A DNA stretch of 64,000 nucleotides from Flavobacteriales bacterium. GTDB taxonomy: Bacteria > Bacteroidota > Bacteroidia > Flavobacteriales_F > PHOS-HE28. Positions 34,201 to 43,100 of the stretch are shown here, piece after piece. Where the stretch lies: assembly GCA_016704485.1 (NCBI GenBank), contig JADJAA010000001.1, positions 620,001-684,000 of the forward strand, written 5' to 3'. The translations under genes were made by a program, and so were the position numbers. The notes below the pieces were generated by a model, which searched no databases, had not been told where the DNA came from, and saw only the letters and a program-made list of their open reading frames with translations. How positions within the stretch are numbered: position 1 is the first letter of the stretch; every line of letters starts with the position of its first letter.

Positions 34201-34685
34201 GTGTTCGTAGTAACATCCGTTCGCAATACCGCCCAACCATCCGCAGCAAGGTCTTTCTCCAATGTCAACAACTCAGTGCTCAAAGGAGACGAAAGGTTAT
34301 TCGCTACCAACAGGATGATCTTTCCACGGTAGTCCCTCATTGGAACATTGATCCCGGAGCATAGGTAACCCGTACCCGTCACACCATTGGCAACACGAAC
34401 AACTTTGTATTCATAAGCAATACCCACAGAAACTCCATTGTCAATATATGAGTTGGTCGTTGGCGAAGGACTCGCAATGGATGAACCCCAAGAGGTTGCA
34501 CTCTTCAATTTGCGATAAATGGTAATGGAGTTAGTACCGGACAGGCTCTTCCAACTGACCGTGATCCGCACCGGAGAAGCACTTGCAACGGCTGACAATT
34601 GCACAGCTGCAACTTCAGAAACGGATTGCGGAAATAATAGCGTGGAACTGAAAAGGCCGAGCAGGACAAAGATGTACTTGGTCAT
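28290..34685 (-). CDS. Giant T9SS surface protein: C25-like fold plus 17 Ig-like modules
   Basis: This 2131-residue protein has a signal peptide (KYIFVLLGLFSSTLLFPQS), then a fibronectin III-like domain (about residues 28-115). A region of about 340 residues resembles the gingipain (peptidase C25) fold, with VKAVYIVGHLAVPY, LQVGRVDLYDMP and GLMGDPSLR. The places where gingipains have His and Cys read YASGGGLQE and FNMSFGSYFGD, so catalysis is doubtful. A second Fn3-like domain and a Cys-rich linker (CNDGNSCTTNDRW) follow. Next come 17 Ig-like modules of about 78 residues, each with 'F-C-x-G-G-x-V-x-L-x-A' and 'Y-T-A-T-x-x-G-x-Y-x-V-x-V'. The last 100 residues are a T9SS type A tail (VYPNPFRGNTTFSI). 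An adhesin-like role is inferred. Confidence 0.9.
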   Translation of the reverse strand: MTKYIFVLLGLFSSTLLFPQSVSEVAAVQLSAVASASPVRITVSWKSLSGTNSITIYRKLKSATSWGSSIASPSPTTNSYIDNGVSVGIAYEYKVVRVANGVTGTGYLCSGINVPMRDYRGKIILLVANNLSSPLSTELLTLEKDLAADGWAVLRTDVTTNTTVSGVRNIIIGQYQSDPTNVKAVYIVGHLAVPYSGNIAPDGHDSHQGAWPCDGYYGEMNGNWTDNSVSVQASQNPKNFNVPGDGKFDQSDFPSALELQVGRVDLYDMPAFSSSEVELTRNYLNKAHTFKVKGYTPDPRAMMFDNLQWVGNPLAASGWRSIAPMVGAEEISAPYQYGPSYNSLVNGQSYLWAYASGGGLQEYIGNEVTFNGADNIGTTQTYAAGNLGGVFNMSFGSYFGDWDNKNNFLRAPLAKGEGLTNAYSSIPGWYFHHMGLGENIGYSTLETMNNTGLYVPLTDGWQGSIGRTHLGLMGDPSLRQKMVAPPTSLSISNSGGSAVFSWTASSEQIAGYYIYQFDATTGAISKVTNTLVTSTSYQNSSVPFQNGKQYMVRAMKMQVDPSGSYENLSLGTIAVSSGVAPPPTTDCEGVVGGTAVAGTTCNDGNSCTTNDRWNSSCQCIGIDNTPTASVTPVGSTTFCTGGNVVLNASTGSSYQWKKDGNAISGATSSSYTATTSGTYTVTVSNGSCSATSSGVSVSASSGPSANITAPNGTTFCSGGSAILNATTGTGFQYVWYRDGSVISGATNGSYTATQAGAYTVRVISGACYTNSSAITVSITTSGTASITPVGSTSFCTGGNVVLNASTGSSYQWKKDGNAISGATSSSYTATTSGTYTVTVSNGSCSATSSGVSVSASSGPSANITAPNGTTFCSGGSAILNATTGTGFQYVWYRDGSVISGATNGSYTATQAGAYTVRVISGACYTNSSAITVSITTSGTASITPVGSTSFCTGGNVVLNASTGSSYQWKKDGNAISGATSSSYTATTSGTYTVTVSNGSCSATSSGVSVSASSGPSANITAPNGTTFCSGGSAILNATTGTGFQYVWYRDGSVISGATNGSYTATQAGAYTVRVISGACYTNSSAITVSITTSGTASITPVGSTSFCTGGNVVLNASTGSSYQWKKDGNTISGATSSSYTATTSGTYTVTVSNGSCSATSSGVSVSASSGPSANITAPNGTTFCSGGSAILNATTGTGFQYVWYRNGNAISGATNSNYTATQAGAYTVRVISGTCYTNSSAISIEVSTSITAVITPNGPTTFCTGGSVVLNATSDGTHVWQFNGQAIPGATSSSYTATQQGSYKVIVTNGSCSATSDAVTVSISTSAPAATLSASGPVNLCVGSSVVLSAPPGSSYVWEHNNEAINGATNSNYTVTQGGSYSVTVGTGACASTSDPLNVTVNTPPPAIISATGPTTVCAGQSVALTANTGSGYQFVWKRNGSPISGATSSSYTATQPGNYAVMVIHGACYTNSAETAISMSGTGSASISPAGPTTFCTGGNVILNANAGSIYQWMRNGETIDGATSSNYTATQEGSYTVTVGSGSCAGTSSPLMVSVSSVISASITPAGPTTFCTGGNVVLNANAGSIYQWMRNGETIDGATSSNYSATQEGSYTVTVGSGSCTGTSSAVTVSVTSIGSATIAPGGSTSFCTGGSVILYANTGAGYSYVWRKNGTVINGATASNYTATEVGSYTVAVNAGTCSATSSAIIVTVTNNISATLFATGPVGFCYGGSVVLAVDGDAGYTYVWKLNGSTIQGATSNSFTGTQAGIYTVVVSNGNCSATSNSVQLHVGDQINTNITATQQTDLCSNGGVTLSVPAASGNTYIWRNYGAAINGATSNTYTAASSGGYEVSIYNGSCVANSNVVFVNAGSGVNTWIMALGNTHVCSGDEVVFSTYTLAGLSHTWRRNGATINGATGSTYTATQNGSYSVTTSNGSCTVTTNAIQAYISAPLAVTCSPNVGNGTIAANVTGGEAPYNYLWNTAPAQITQMAAIDVSGMYNVIVTDVNGCTVNANASIEIGSGMAVEETEDVLAETIVKDEASENIEILVYPNPFRGNTTFSITGLNAEERTTLDVYTIDGVLVANVFTGAVDQQGSYRLTWDASNLKTGMYFYRLISGGRVTSGKLKSE
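31076..32745 (-). repeat. 468-bp tandem DNA repeats encoding Ig-like module pairs
   Basis: Nearly identical blocks recur every 468 bp (156 codons, i.e. two modules); recurring landmarks start near 31082, 31550, 32018 and 32486. The copies differ at only a few positions, such as GTGTTG/GCGTTG in one module boundary and a few changes in the outer copies. Identity at silent sites points to recent duplication or ongoing gene conversion. Copy number may vary between cells or be mis-assembled. Confidence 0.9.
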
Positions 34686-35232
34686 TACTGTGTAACGGAT
34701 GAAAAGGCCATCATGCGACAGGAGAGAAAACGCAGAAAGGAAAAGTTAGAAAAAAAAAGATCCAGTTGAGGATCGAAGCGGGAAAACCGGAATAACTCAA
34801 TATCATGAGCTTCAACAGAAGGGCGTTGAACAACACCACGATCGGTGGAGCGTTCAGGAGATCCCGTTGTTGAGTTGTGCATGCGGTTTCGTGAGCAGTT
34901 CTTGTTACCGTTCGATCTTCGGTGCGCAAAACTATTCGCCCAGGCAACGCATAGCCCTCCTAAAACCCTTGTCCAACGCGGCTTTGGGTTGTATTCATCG
35001 GGCCGCAGGACGGATCCGTCCGGCATTGGATCCTTCTTACCCGGCGGAACGATCGATTCGTCGTTTTTTTCACCTTTCAGCCGAGCGGGATGTTCTGCCC
35101 GACGAATGGAATGGAAATTGTGGCACTGAGCTCGGATCTTGGACGATATTCAAAAAGAAGACACCCTGATCGGGATCGGATACGAAGTATACTTTGACGT
35201 AATACGGAACTTAGTGAGCCGGAGAACGACAC
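34686..35232. other. Non-coding interval upstream of the giant Ig-repeat gene (547 bp)
   Basis: I see no convincing gene on either strand. Short open frames overlap each other on both strands without domains. The only box matching TAnnTTTG toward the Ig-repeat gene is TAGTTTTG at 34927-34934, about 240 bp from its start and without a TTG at the normal distance. An A-rich tract (34745-34760) lies about 60 bp from the start codon. The length suggests a long leader or upstream regulation. Confidence 0.5.
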
Positions 35233-36426
35233 TTACTGTCGTTGAGGTATTCCTGTTCGGCCAGCGATGCAATGGGCAACCCAATAGCCCATGGAAAAAG
35301 CCCGTTGCAAAAGATACCCGCCCGTTGGCGCATCTACATCCAACATCTCCCCAGCGACGGAAATATTCGGGTGATCAAGCAATGCTAGTTCACTTGAAAC
35401 CTCACTTATCGCGATCCCGCCAACACTGCTTATTGCTTCTTCAATGGGGCGCAATTCATCAACCTGTAAAGTGCAACACTTGACCACCAGTGCCAATTGT
35501 TCAGCGTTGTGGAATTGTTCTTTGCTCGTGACGGATTTGATCAAAGCGAATTGTGCCCGTGTCATGGATAATGCCGTTTGCCACTCTTTCGGCGAATGAC
35601 CCGTTAGTTTGGCGAGTACTTGCTGGATCGTATTGTCCGGTTTAAGGTCGATCTGGATCGTAGCCGTTCCGGTGTTGTTCAATTGTTCCCGTACCATCGG
35701 AACAACCGGGTATATCGCGTTGCCTTCCAAACCATATTCGGTAATGGTCGCTTCACCGCGAATGAATTCTTTCCCGACACCGATCGCGATGTTCTTCAAC
35801 GGTTTACCGGCATGGATGCTCAACTCGGTCGGCCAAGCAATTTCGATACCGCAATTGCTCGGTTGGAACGGAACCGTGCGCACGCCTAGCTTTTCGAATT
35901 CGCCAAGCCACTCACCTACTGACCCCGTTCGTGGCCATGACGCACCACCCAAAGCGAATACGTAGTGATCCGCGCTTATCGCCCCAATTCCTGCTGACGT
36001 CCTGATCAATGGTCGAACCTCTGCATCAAACCCAACGAACATGCTGTTGGTGTGTATCCTCACACCTTTCGATACGATCCTATCCTGAATCGCTTTCAGC
36101 ACATGTGCCGGTTTGATCTTCCTCTCTGGAAATACGCGACCACTGCTACCCACGAATGTTCGCACACCAATTTCGCCAAGCCAAGCACGTAGTTCATTTG
36201 GTCCGAATGCGTAGAGCATTGGACGCATGAATTCCGGATGTGTGTAGTGCGACAGCAACTCATCCCCTTCAACGGAATTCGTAATGTTGAGACCACCATC
36301 TCCAGCAACAAGAAATTTGCGCCCTATGGTACGGCCGCGTTCGTAAAGATCCACAGTACAGGTCCCCGCAAGAACATCAGCTGCCATCAAAGCTGACGGA
36401 CCACCACCGATGATCGCGATCTTCAT
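35233..36426 (-). CDS. HI0933/YhiN-like FAD-dependent oxidoreductase (TIGR03862 type)
   Basis: This 397-residue flavoprotein begins with a Rossmann dinucleotide motif (IAIIGGGPSALMAADVL) and a 'GRKFLVAGDGGLNITN' block, characteristic of the HI0933/YhiN family. YVFALGGASWPRTGSVGEWL lies at about residues 157-176, and the C-terminal AGEMLDVDAPTGGYLLQRAF segment closes the FAD site. Members are predicted NAD(P)/FAD oxidoreductases with no settled substrate. It follows the OmpA-like gene by 25 bp on the same strand and is probably co-transcribed. No signal peptide is present. Confidence 0.9.
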   Translation of the reverse strand: MKIAIIGGGPSALMAADVLAGTCTVDLYERGRTIGRKFLVAGDGGLNITNSVEGDELLSHYTHPEFMRPMLYAFGPNELRAWLGEIGVRTFVGSSGRVFPERKIKPAHVLKAIQDRIVSKGVRIHTNSMFVGFDAEVRPLIRTSAGIGAISADHYVFALGGASWPRTGSVGEWLGEFEKLGVRTVPFQPSNCGIEIAWPTELSIHAGKPLKNIAIGVGKEFIRGEATITEYGLEGNAIYPVVPMVREQLNNTGTATIQIDLKPDNTIQQVLAKLTGHSPKEWQTALSMTRAQFALIKSVTSKEQFHNAEQLALVVKCCTLQVDELRPIEEAISSVGGIAISEVSSELALLDHPNISVAGEMLDVDAPTGGYLLQRAFSMGYWVAHCIAGRTGIPQRQ

Positions 36427-36451
36427 GGCAGCAGTAAAATGATATAAGGAA

Positions 36452-37408
36452 TTAGTCTGTTACAAGCTTATACAGCTCGGTCAGATCGGGAGCAAGGATC
36501 ACCTCTATCCGCCGATTCTTTGATTTGTCGTTGGGATCAACAGGGATGTATTCACCACGACCTGTCGCCGTTAAGCGAACGGGATCGATCACACTATTCT
36601 CCTGCATGATACGCACAACACTGGTAGCACGTATAACGCTCAGGTCCCAATTGTCCTTATATGTTGAACCACTGCCGATCTTATCCGTATCGGTATGTCC
36701 TTCCACAAGAATGTTGAGATCCTTTTCATTCTCGATCGCTTTGGCAAGTTTCATGATCGCATCCTTGCCTTTCGCATCCACCGTTGCAGAACCACTTGGG
36801 AAAAGAAGCTTGTTGTCCATGCTCACATAAATGCGCCCTCCGCGTTGTTCCACTGTAAGCCCCTTGCCTTCAAAACCCGTAAGTGCAGCGCTAACCCGAT
36901 CCTTCAATGCTTTCATGGCCGCATCTTTAGCTTCGATCTCTGCCTGCAATGCAGAAAGTGCAGCTTGCTTATCATTCACGCGCTTCGACAATGCATTTAC
37001 GGAATCCTCCTTGTTCTGAAGGTTCAATCGCATAGCCTCAAGATCGGTCAATAATTCACGATTCTCGCTCCGATCACCGGCCAATAGTTTGTTGTATTTT
37101 TCCAAGAGTTCATTGTTCAGGCTATTGATCTTGTCATACTGCCCTGTCATTTGTCGCAATGAATTGCCGAGCACGGTGGTATCGCGATGGAGTTCCGTTA
37201 GCCGTTTGGCATCCTGTAAAGTGGTCGATCGCAATTCATCATAAGCCGCTTGAACATCACGAGACTTCGATGTAGCGCCATCCACCTCAGCCTGTAGCGC
37301 AGCAGCTTTGGACTTCTGCTCTTCATACTTGCGTGCAGGAACACAAGCTGTTAAGAACAACCCCATGATAAAAACAGAACTGAACGTAGTACGTGGTCGA
37401 AACATCAT
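36452..37408 (-). CDS. OmpA-family lipoprotein with long coiled coil
   Basis: I place the start at ATG 37408 (or 37405): the longer TTG start at 37432 lies inside a promoter-like CACCTTTG box. A lipoprotein signal follows (SVFIMGLFLTAC, then VPARKYEEQKS). Residues of about 30-190 form a coiled coil rich in Leu, Lys, Asp and Glu. The C-terminal 120 residues are an OmpA peptidoglycan-binding domain (LLFPSGSATVD, ILVEGHTDTDKIG and NRRIEVILAP). The protein should tether the outer membrane to peptidoglycan. It heads a likely two-gene unit with the flavoprotein downstream. Confidence 0.92.
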   Translation of the reverse strand: MMFRPRTTFSSVFIMGLFLTACVPARKYEEQKSKAAALQAEVDGATSKSRDVQAAYDELRSTTLQDAKRLTELHRDTTVLGNSLRQMTGQYDKINSLNNELLEKYNKLLAGDRSENRELLTDLEAMRLNLQNKEDSVNALSKRVNDKQAALSALQAEIEAKDAAMKALKDRVSAALTGFEGKGLTVEQRGGRIYVSMDNKLLFPSGSATVDAKGKDAIMKLAKAIENEKDLNILVEGHTDTDKIGSGSTYKDNWDLSVIRATSVVRIMQENSVIDPVRLTATGRGEYIPVDPNDKSKNRRIEVILAPDLTELYKLVTD

Positions 37409-37429
37409 TGCTAACTTGCTTTTGTTCGC

Positions 37430-37437
37430 CAAAGGTG
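37430..37437 (-). promoter_or_regulatory. Promoter -7-like box of the OmpA-family lipoprotein gene
   Basis: The minus-strand sequence CACCTTTG differs from TAnnTTTG only at the first base and lies 21 bp before the ATG at 37408. It supports that start over the TTG at 37432. Confidence 0.4.
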
Positions 37438-37506
37438 CGGCTTTGTGTGCGAATTGACCCGAGTCCGGGAAACATTCTTTTGAACAAACCGTTCTAATAG
37501 TTCACC

Positions 37507-38235
37507 ATGAATAGCAATGGATACAACGGACTACCAAAGGATTGGGTGCTCATTCCATCACTTGACGCGGAATTGAAACTATACACCCTATTGGCCTATT
37601 TGCAGCGCGTAGAAGGGCGTTTCCACGAGAATAAGCTATTCCCATACATATGGGATCTGCGCTCACACATAGCAGACCTGGTCGATCTACGGGAAAGCAA
37701 GATCACGTTGGCAAAAATGTTGAATGGTGATTTGATCGGCTTCGATCCAAGGACAGGCTTTCCTTTGCATAACTCTTTACCGGAACCCGATCTAATGACT
37801 GTTATCGATGAGGTGGTCGATTTTGCTATACCTGGCCTGGAACGTATAAAGGCCATGGGAGAGGAGAAGCATGGGGCTTTCATTGAAAAAGTTCATTTGA
37901 TCACCGTGGGCATCCAGCCATTGTATGCCACCGAAGGTTGGCTACTATTACGCACTGGCAAACTAGCAAGGGCATACAGCTACTCCATTCCCTTGGTCCA
38001 GAATACGAAGTCAAACGCAGCACACACCAACATCCGAACAAATTACGTGACCAGTTATACAATGGGCATCGGGTTCGATTATCACCACGCGAAAGCGGAC
38101 CTTGCCCAGCGTTACGCGCAACTTCCGAACCCGGCCACTTTCGCGGTGGAGACGGAACTTCCATTACCCTACGTGGAGACACTATTACCACTGGCGAAGT
38201 GCTCCGTCCTCGACCATCTATTATTCGCGAAATAA
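37507..38235 (+). CDS. Hypothetical protein, 242 aa
   Basis: I do not recognise this protein. It appears cytosolic with no signal peptide. The sequence is regular and well coding: LPKDWVLIPSLDAELKLYTLLAYLQRVE at the N-terminus and a KVHLITVGIQPLYATEGWLLL block in the middle. YHHAKADLAQRYAQLPNPATFAVETELPLP lies toward the end. The clean frame, helical content and placement between an OmpA gene and a transporter lipoprotein gene suggest a real, possibly Bacteroidota-specific, protein. It is divergent from the OmpA gene and converges on the peptide-binding lipoprotein gene. Confidence 0.75.
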   Translation: MNSNGYNGLPKDWVLIPSLDAELKLYTLLAYLQRVEGRFHENKLFPYIWDLRSHIADLVDLRESKITLAKMLNGDLIGFDPRTGFPLHNSLPEPDLMTVIDEVVDFAIPGLERIKAMGEEKHGAFIEKVHLITVGIQPLYATEGWLLLRTGKLARAYSYSIPLVQNTKSNAAHTNIRTNYVTSYTMGIGFDYHHAKADLAQRYAQLPNPATFAVETELPLPYVETLLPLAKCSVLDHLLFAK

Positions 38236-38253
38236 GAACTTACGCGATGCGTG

Positions 38254-39960
38254 TCAATGCTTCGGCCGCTTCGTATCATCCATCCATACGGTAGCCAAGT
38301 CGCGGTATTCCATTCCGTTTATCGGAAGGTCCATGACCCAGGGCTGGAGAACGCGAATGGACATTTCATGATATAGCGGAACGACTACGGCATCCTTCAT
38401 CAACTGTCTTTCGGCAAGTGCCAATGATAGCATTCGATCCGCCGGATCACTAGTGCGCTGTGCATGCATGTACAAGGAATCGAAACGCGCATTGACATAA
38501 CGTGTCGTATTCAAGGTAGCTGGCAACGTGCTATCCAACGGCGCGTTCTTTCCATAGAATAGCGCCAAGAAATTCTCCGGATCCGGATGATCCGCTACCC
38601 ATCCTTCACGCCACATGGCAGCATCGCCGCGTTCCACCCGGTCAAAATGCTGTTCCGATGGAAGCACTGAAGTGATCACGCGGGCTCCAAGGTTCTTTTC
38701 CAACATGGTCTGTACTTCACCAGCGACCTTCACGTATCCGAAACCATTATTGTTGACCTGTAGATATACACCTGGAAGTCCTTTGCCTTCAGGAAAACCA
38801 GCCTCCACCAGCAATGCACGTGCACCTTCAGGGTCGAATTCCTGCACAGGCACACTATCATAGGGGTAGGATGCGAACCCCGGTGGAACAATACCGTGCA
38901 GGGCTTGTTCGGCCAACCCTTGTAACACGCTATCCACGATCCAACGTCGATCAATTGCCATGGAGAATGCTTTGCGTACCCTCACATCACGGAACGGAGC
39001 CATGCGTTCATTGAATCCATAGAACTGCACGCTTAGCCCAGGAACACTTTGCACTTGATAACCCTTTTCGGAGGATCTGGACAAAATATCCGTACGCCCG
39101 ACCGGTATCTCAAAAATAGTACTTAAGTGACCCTTTTCGAACTCCTCCAACTCCTTCTCCTTATCCTGTAAGAAGGTATATCGTATGGCATCCAGGAAAG
39201 GCAATTGGTCTCCTACACTGTCCGTGCGCCAATAAGATGGATTCCGCTCCATTATCAAGGCTTCCCCTAGACGCAAGCTCTTCATCTGAAAAGGTCCGGT
39301 TCCGATAGGATGCCATATCAGGTCGTCCCCATAATGCTCAATGATCTCCTTTGGCCATATCCAACACCCTTGGTGTGCCAGTACTTGTAAAAAGCTCTGC
39401 CAAGGACTAACGAGCGTGACACGCACCGTACGCTCATCTATCAGTTCGATCCCTTCAACTTCTTGATCAATTGATCCTTTTGCACTTGCTGCGTAATGGG
39501 CGTTGGCACCTAGCACCCGGTCCTGGAACAGCCAGAACATCTCATTCTCAGTACTGTACGTACATATCGCCTTGAGACAATATTCCACATCTCTCGCTGT
39601 TAGCGAACGCCCCTTTCCATCAGGGAATGCGGGGTCATTATGGAACACCACCCCTTCCCTTATAGTGAACGTATAAATGGTACCACTTGGATCCATGGTC
39701 CATGATTCTGCAAGACATGGGAGTATTGATAGATCACGCTGGTCGAATCTGACCAGTCCTTCATAGATCTGTGAAGCAATTCGGTGCGAAGAGGCCTGTG
39801 TCACACTCAACGGGAATAACCCGCTCAGATCCTCTGTCTCATTAGCATTGAACACCCCACCGTAGTGCTTACCACTTCGCCCCGTCCTTTCATTGGATCG
39901 TGGCGACGAATTGCATCCTAGCACAAACAACGAAATAAGTAAAGCAATAGATATCCGCAT
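38254..39960 (-). CDS. ABC transporter substrate-binding lipoprotein, oligopeptide type (SBP family 5)
   Basis: This 568-residue lipoprotein has a signal ISIALLISLFVLGC with the lipidated Cys at residue 16. It belongs to the DppA/OppA family of extracytoplasmic binding proteins. SQIYEGLVRFD lies near residue 64 and AESWTMDPSGTIYTFTIREG at about residues 84-103. FHPIGTGPFQMK-type sequence (here WHPIGTGPFQ) lies near residue 216, and FSMAIDRRWIV occurs mid-protein. It should bind peptides or similar solutes for an ABC importer. No permease or ATPase gene is adjacent, so partners must lie elsewhere. A TAGCTTTG promoter box precedes it. Confidence 0.92.
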   Translation of the reverse strand: MRISIALLISLFVLGCNSSPRSNERTGRSGKHYGGVFNANETEDLSGLFPLSVTQASSHRIASQIYEGLVRFDQRDLSILPCLAESWTMDPSGTIYTFTIREGVVFHNDPAFPDGKGRSLTARDVEYCLKAICTYSTENEMFWLFQDRVLGANAHYAASAKGSIDQEVEGIELIDERTVRVTLVSPWQSFLQVLAHQGCWIWPKEIIEHYGDDLIWHPIGTGPFQMKSLRLGEALIMERNPSYWRTDSVGDQLPFLDAIRYTFLQDKEKELEEFEKGHLSTIFEIPVGRTDILSRSSEKGYQVQSVPGLSVQFYGFNERMAPFRDVRVRKAFSMAIDRRWIVDSVLQGLAEQALHGIVPPGFASYPYDSVPVQEFDPEGARALLVEAGFPEGKGLPGVYLQVNNNGFGYVKVAGEVQTMLEKNLGARVITSVLPSEQHFDRVERGDAAMWREGWVADHPDPENFLALFYGKNAPLDSTLPATLNTTRYVNARFDSLYMHAQRTSDPADRMLSLALAERQLMKDAVVVPLYHEMSIRVLQPWVMDLPINGMEYRDLATVWMDDTKRPKH

Positions 39961-39986
39961 AGGGTGAACTCGTGGAACGGTAGCGC

Positions 39987-39994
39987 CAAAGCTA
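39987..39994 (-). promoter_or_regulatory. Promoter -7 box of the peptide-binding lipoprotein gene
   Basis: Minus-strand TAGCTTTG matches TAnnTTTG exactly, 26 bp before the start codon. The nearest TTG lies 16 bp upstream, shorter than the usual 20. Confidence 0.45.
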
Positions 39995-40157
39995 TTCGGG
40001 AGGTTCTTTCCAACGAACCGGTAACCGATAACGAATCAACAATGAATTGGTGAGAAGAACCAATTCGACTCTGGGAAAAACGAAGCAAATCGCCCTTTTC
40101 AAACCTCGCAGTAGGCCATCCTCCCTGTTTGGGATACTTTTCGGGACCCAATACCGT

Positions 40158-43100
40158 ATGTCAATAGTGCAGTATAGCCGCTTAATAGCGCGCAACCCGC
40201 CGAATGCTCGGTACCGGGGCAGAAGGTTCATTTGCCTGCTCGCGGTAGGATTGCTCGTGCTTAATAGCGCCGGAACCTTATTTGCACAATCAACTTCAAC
40301 CCTTAGGCAACATTGGAGCATTATAACGAATGACACGTTACGATTGGACACGCTCAGCGTTGTACCAGGTTCATTACATGTTTACGCAAATGGACTTCCA
40401 TTGGGTCCGATGTACTATGAATTGGATCCCTACAAAGCACAATTGGTATGGAAGATCAAACCTGAGGCAGATTCGATCTTTGTGCGTTATCGGGCAATGC
40501 CTTTGCTCTTCGGCGAAGTGCACCAGCACAAGGATCCCGATAGGCTAACGACCGAAAGTGGTGATAACGTGGACCCGTTCAAATATGTGCCTCCAAAACA
40601 ACAGGGAGACCTTATGGGCCTTCAGAGCCTTGAACGTAGCGGGAGCATTTCCCGCGGAGTTCTTTTCGGGAATAACCAGGACCTATCCGTGAACTCAACG
40701 TTGAACCTGGAACTTAGTGGTCGGGTTACGGACCGTATAAATGTACTGGCTTCCATTACGGACAATAACATTCCCATACAGGCCGGAGGCAATACGTTGG
40801 AATTGCAGGACTTCGACCAAGTATTCATCAAACTTTTTGAGGAGACCGGACCCGATGCTGGATGGTCATTGATCGCGGGGGACTTCGTTCTACAACGCCC
40901 CAAAAGTCACTTTTTGACCTATTTGAAGAAAACTAAGGGGTTGAGCTATGACCAAAAATTCCGCATAGGAGAAAAAGTGAAGTCGAGCGCCGGAGCTAGT
41001 GTCGCGATAAGCAAAGGAAAATTCGCACGGAACATCATACAAGGCATTGAAGGAGTTCAGGGCCCGTATCGTTTACGAGGAAATGATGGCGAAACGTTCA
41101 TTGTAGTACTCTCGGGCACGGAACGTATCTACTTCAACGGCGAGCCCTTAGTGCGAGGTCAAGAGAATGATTACGTGATCGATTACAATACTGCGGAAGT
41201 GACCTTTACTGCGCGACGATTGATCACCAAGGACCGTCGACTAACGATCGAGTTCCAGTATTCCGACAAGAATTATGCAAGATCCCTCGTACGGGTTGAA
41301 AGTGTTACGGAATTCGAGAAGGGCACATTGCGTGCAAACCTTTATACGGAGCAGGACCACCGGAACCAATCACTGCAACAATCGCTGAGCGATGAAGAAA
41401 AAGAAGCGCTCAGCTTGGCGGGTGATGACCCCTTGGCTGCAACAGTGACCGGCGTTGATAGTAGCGGTTTTGCCACGGACCAGATCCTCTATCAACGCAA
41501 AGATTCATTGGGCTATGACCCCGTTTACGTGTACAGTACGGATCCGGATAGCGCGTTCTATCGGATCACCTTCACGCAAGTGAACTCCGGAAATGGGGAT
41601 TATGTGCAGCAAGAGTTCACGCCCAACGGGAGGGTGTTCCGCTGGGTACCACCCGATACCGTTTCGGGGAACATCATTCGCAGAGGTGACCATGCCCCTG
41701 TCCGGGTACTTATTGCGCCACGCAGTCAACAGCTTTATACATTGGGATATGATCATCGTTTCTCCAAACTCACAAAAGGATCGGTGGAACTGGCCTATAG
41801 CTCTTTGGACAAGAACACATTCAGTGACATGGATAAAGCAGATAATGGCGGCTACGGATTCATGGCCAACGGGGAACATGCCATTCGGCTCGGCAAGAAG
41901 GACTCAACACTACAATTGGTGGTGGGAATGGATGTGGAAACGATATCCAAGAACTTCCGCTACATAGAACGTTATCGAGCTGTTGAATTTGAACGCAATT
42001 GGAATGCATCCGGACTCTTGTTGGATAACGATCAGGTCATCGCTGGTTCAACTCTGGGCCTCAGAGGGAGAAAATTCGGTCAGTTCGGTTATGGATTGAA
42101 TACACTCCAGGTCACTGAACGCTATAAAGGATGGAAACAGGACCTCAACAGCAATGTGCACTTAGGTCGCACTGATATTATTGGCGGGGCAAGTTGGTTG
42201 CAGACAACGCAACCGAGAGAAACCGATTTTCTTAGGCATAAAGCATTGATAAGGCATCGGTTCAATAAGTTGACGATCGGGTATAATGACGAACACGAGC
42301 GCAACTTGTTCAACACACAAGGTGTTGATTCCCTGATCGCTGGTAGCTATCGATTCTATGAATGGGAAGCATTTGTGCAAAGCCCCGATAGCGCGCGGAA
42401 CAAATGGCGCTTTGCCGGTGGTCAACGCACCGACCAAGCATTGCAACTAGGGTCGCTCGTGCGCAGCTCACTAGCCACATCATACAGCGCAAGTTTGGAT
42501 CTTGCACGTGATCCACGTAATCGGCTAGGCACTTCTTTCACCTACAGGAAATTGGAGATCAGTGACAGCACGCTTACCGCACAAAAACCCGAGAACACCT
42601 ATTTGGCACGTATCGATTACGACGCAACACTTTTCAAAGGATTCGCCGTGCTGGACATGTTCTACGAACTGGGTTCCGGGCTAGAGCAACGGCGCGAGTA
42701 CATTTATCTCGAAGTGCCTGCCGGGCAAGGTCTCTACATCTGGAATGATTACAATGAGGATGGTGTAAAGGACCTCAACGAATTCGAGCTGGCATCCTTT
42801 GGGTATGAAGCGGATCATCTGCGTGTATTCGTACCAAGCAACACGTATATCCGAACGTTCAGCAATCAATTCAGCACCTCGTTGGACCTAAGGCCAGCAG
42901 CTCGTTGGGCAGATGCCAAGGGCGCAAAGAAATTCATCGCAAAATTCTCCGACCTTGCCTCATTGCGAGTGGACCGCAAGACTGGCATTGATGATATTCT
43001 CACCGCCTTGAACCCGATCGGCACAGCCGCCGCGGACACCTCATTGCGATCTTATATTGCGAGTAACCGGAACACATTCTATTATGATCGGACAAGCAGA

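Noticed and set aside
34686..35230. Several overlapping 80-113-codon frames upstream of the Ig-repeat gene
   Set aside because: They overlap on both strands, none has a domain, signal or ribosome site, and the DNA looks non-coding.
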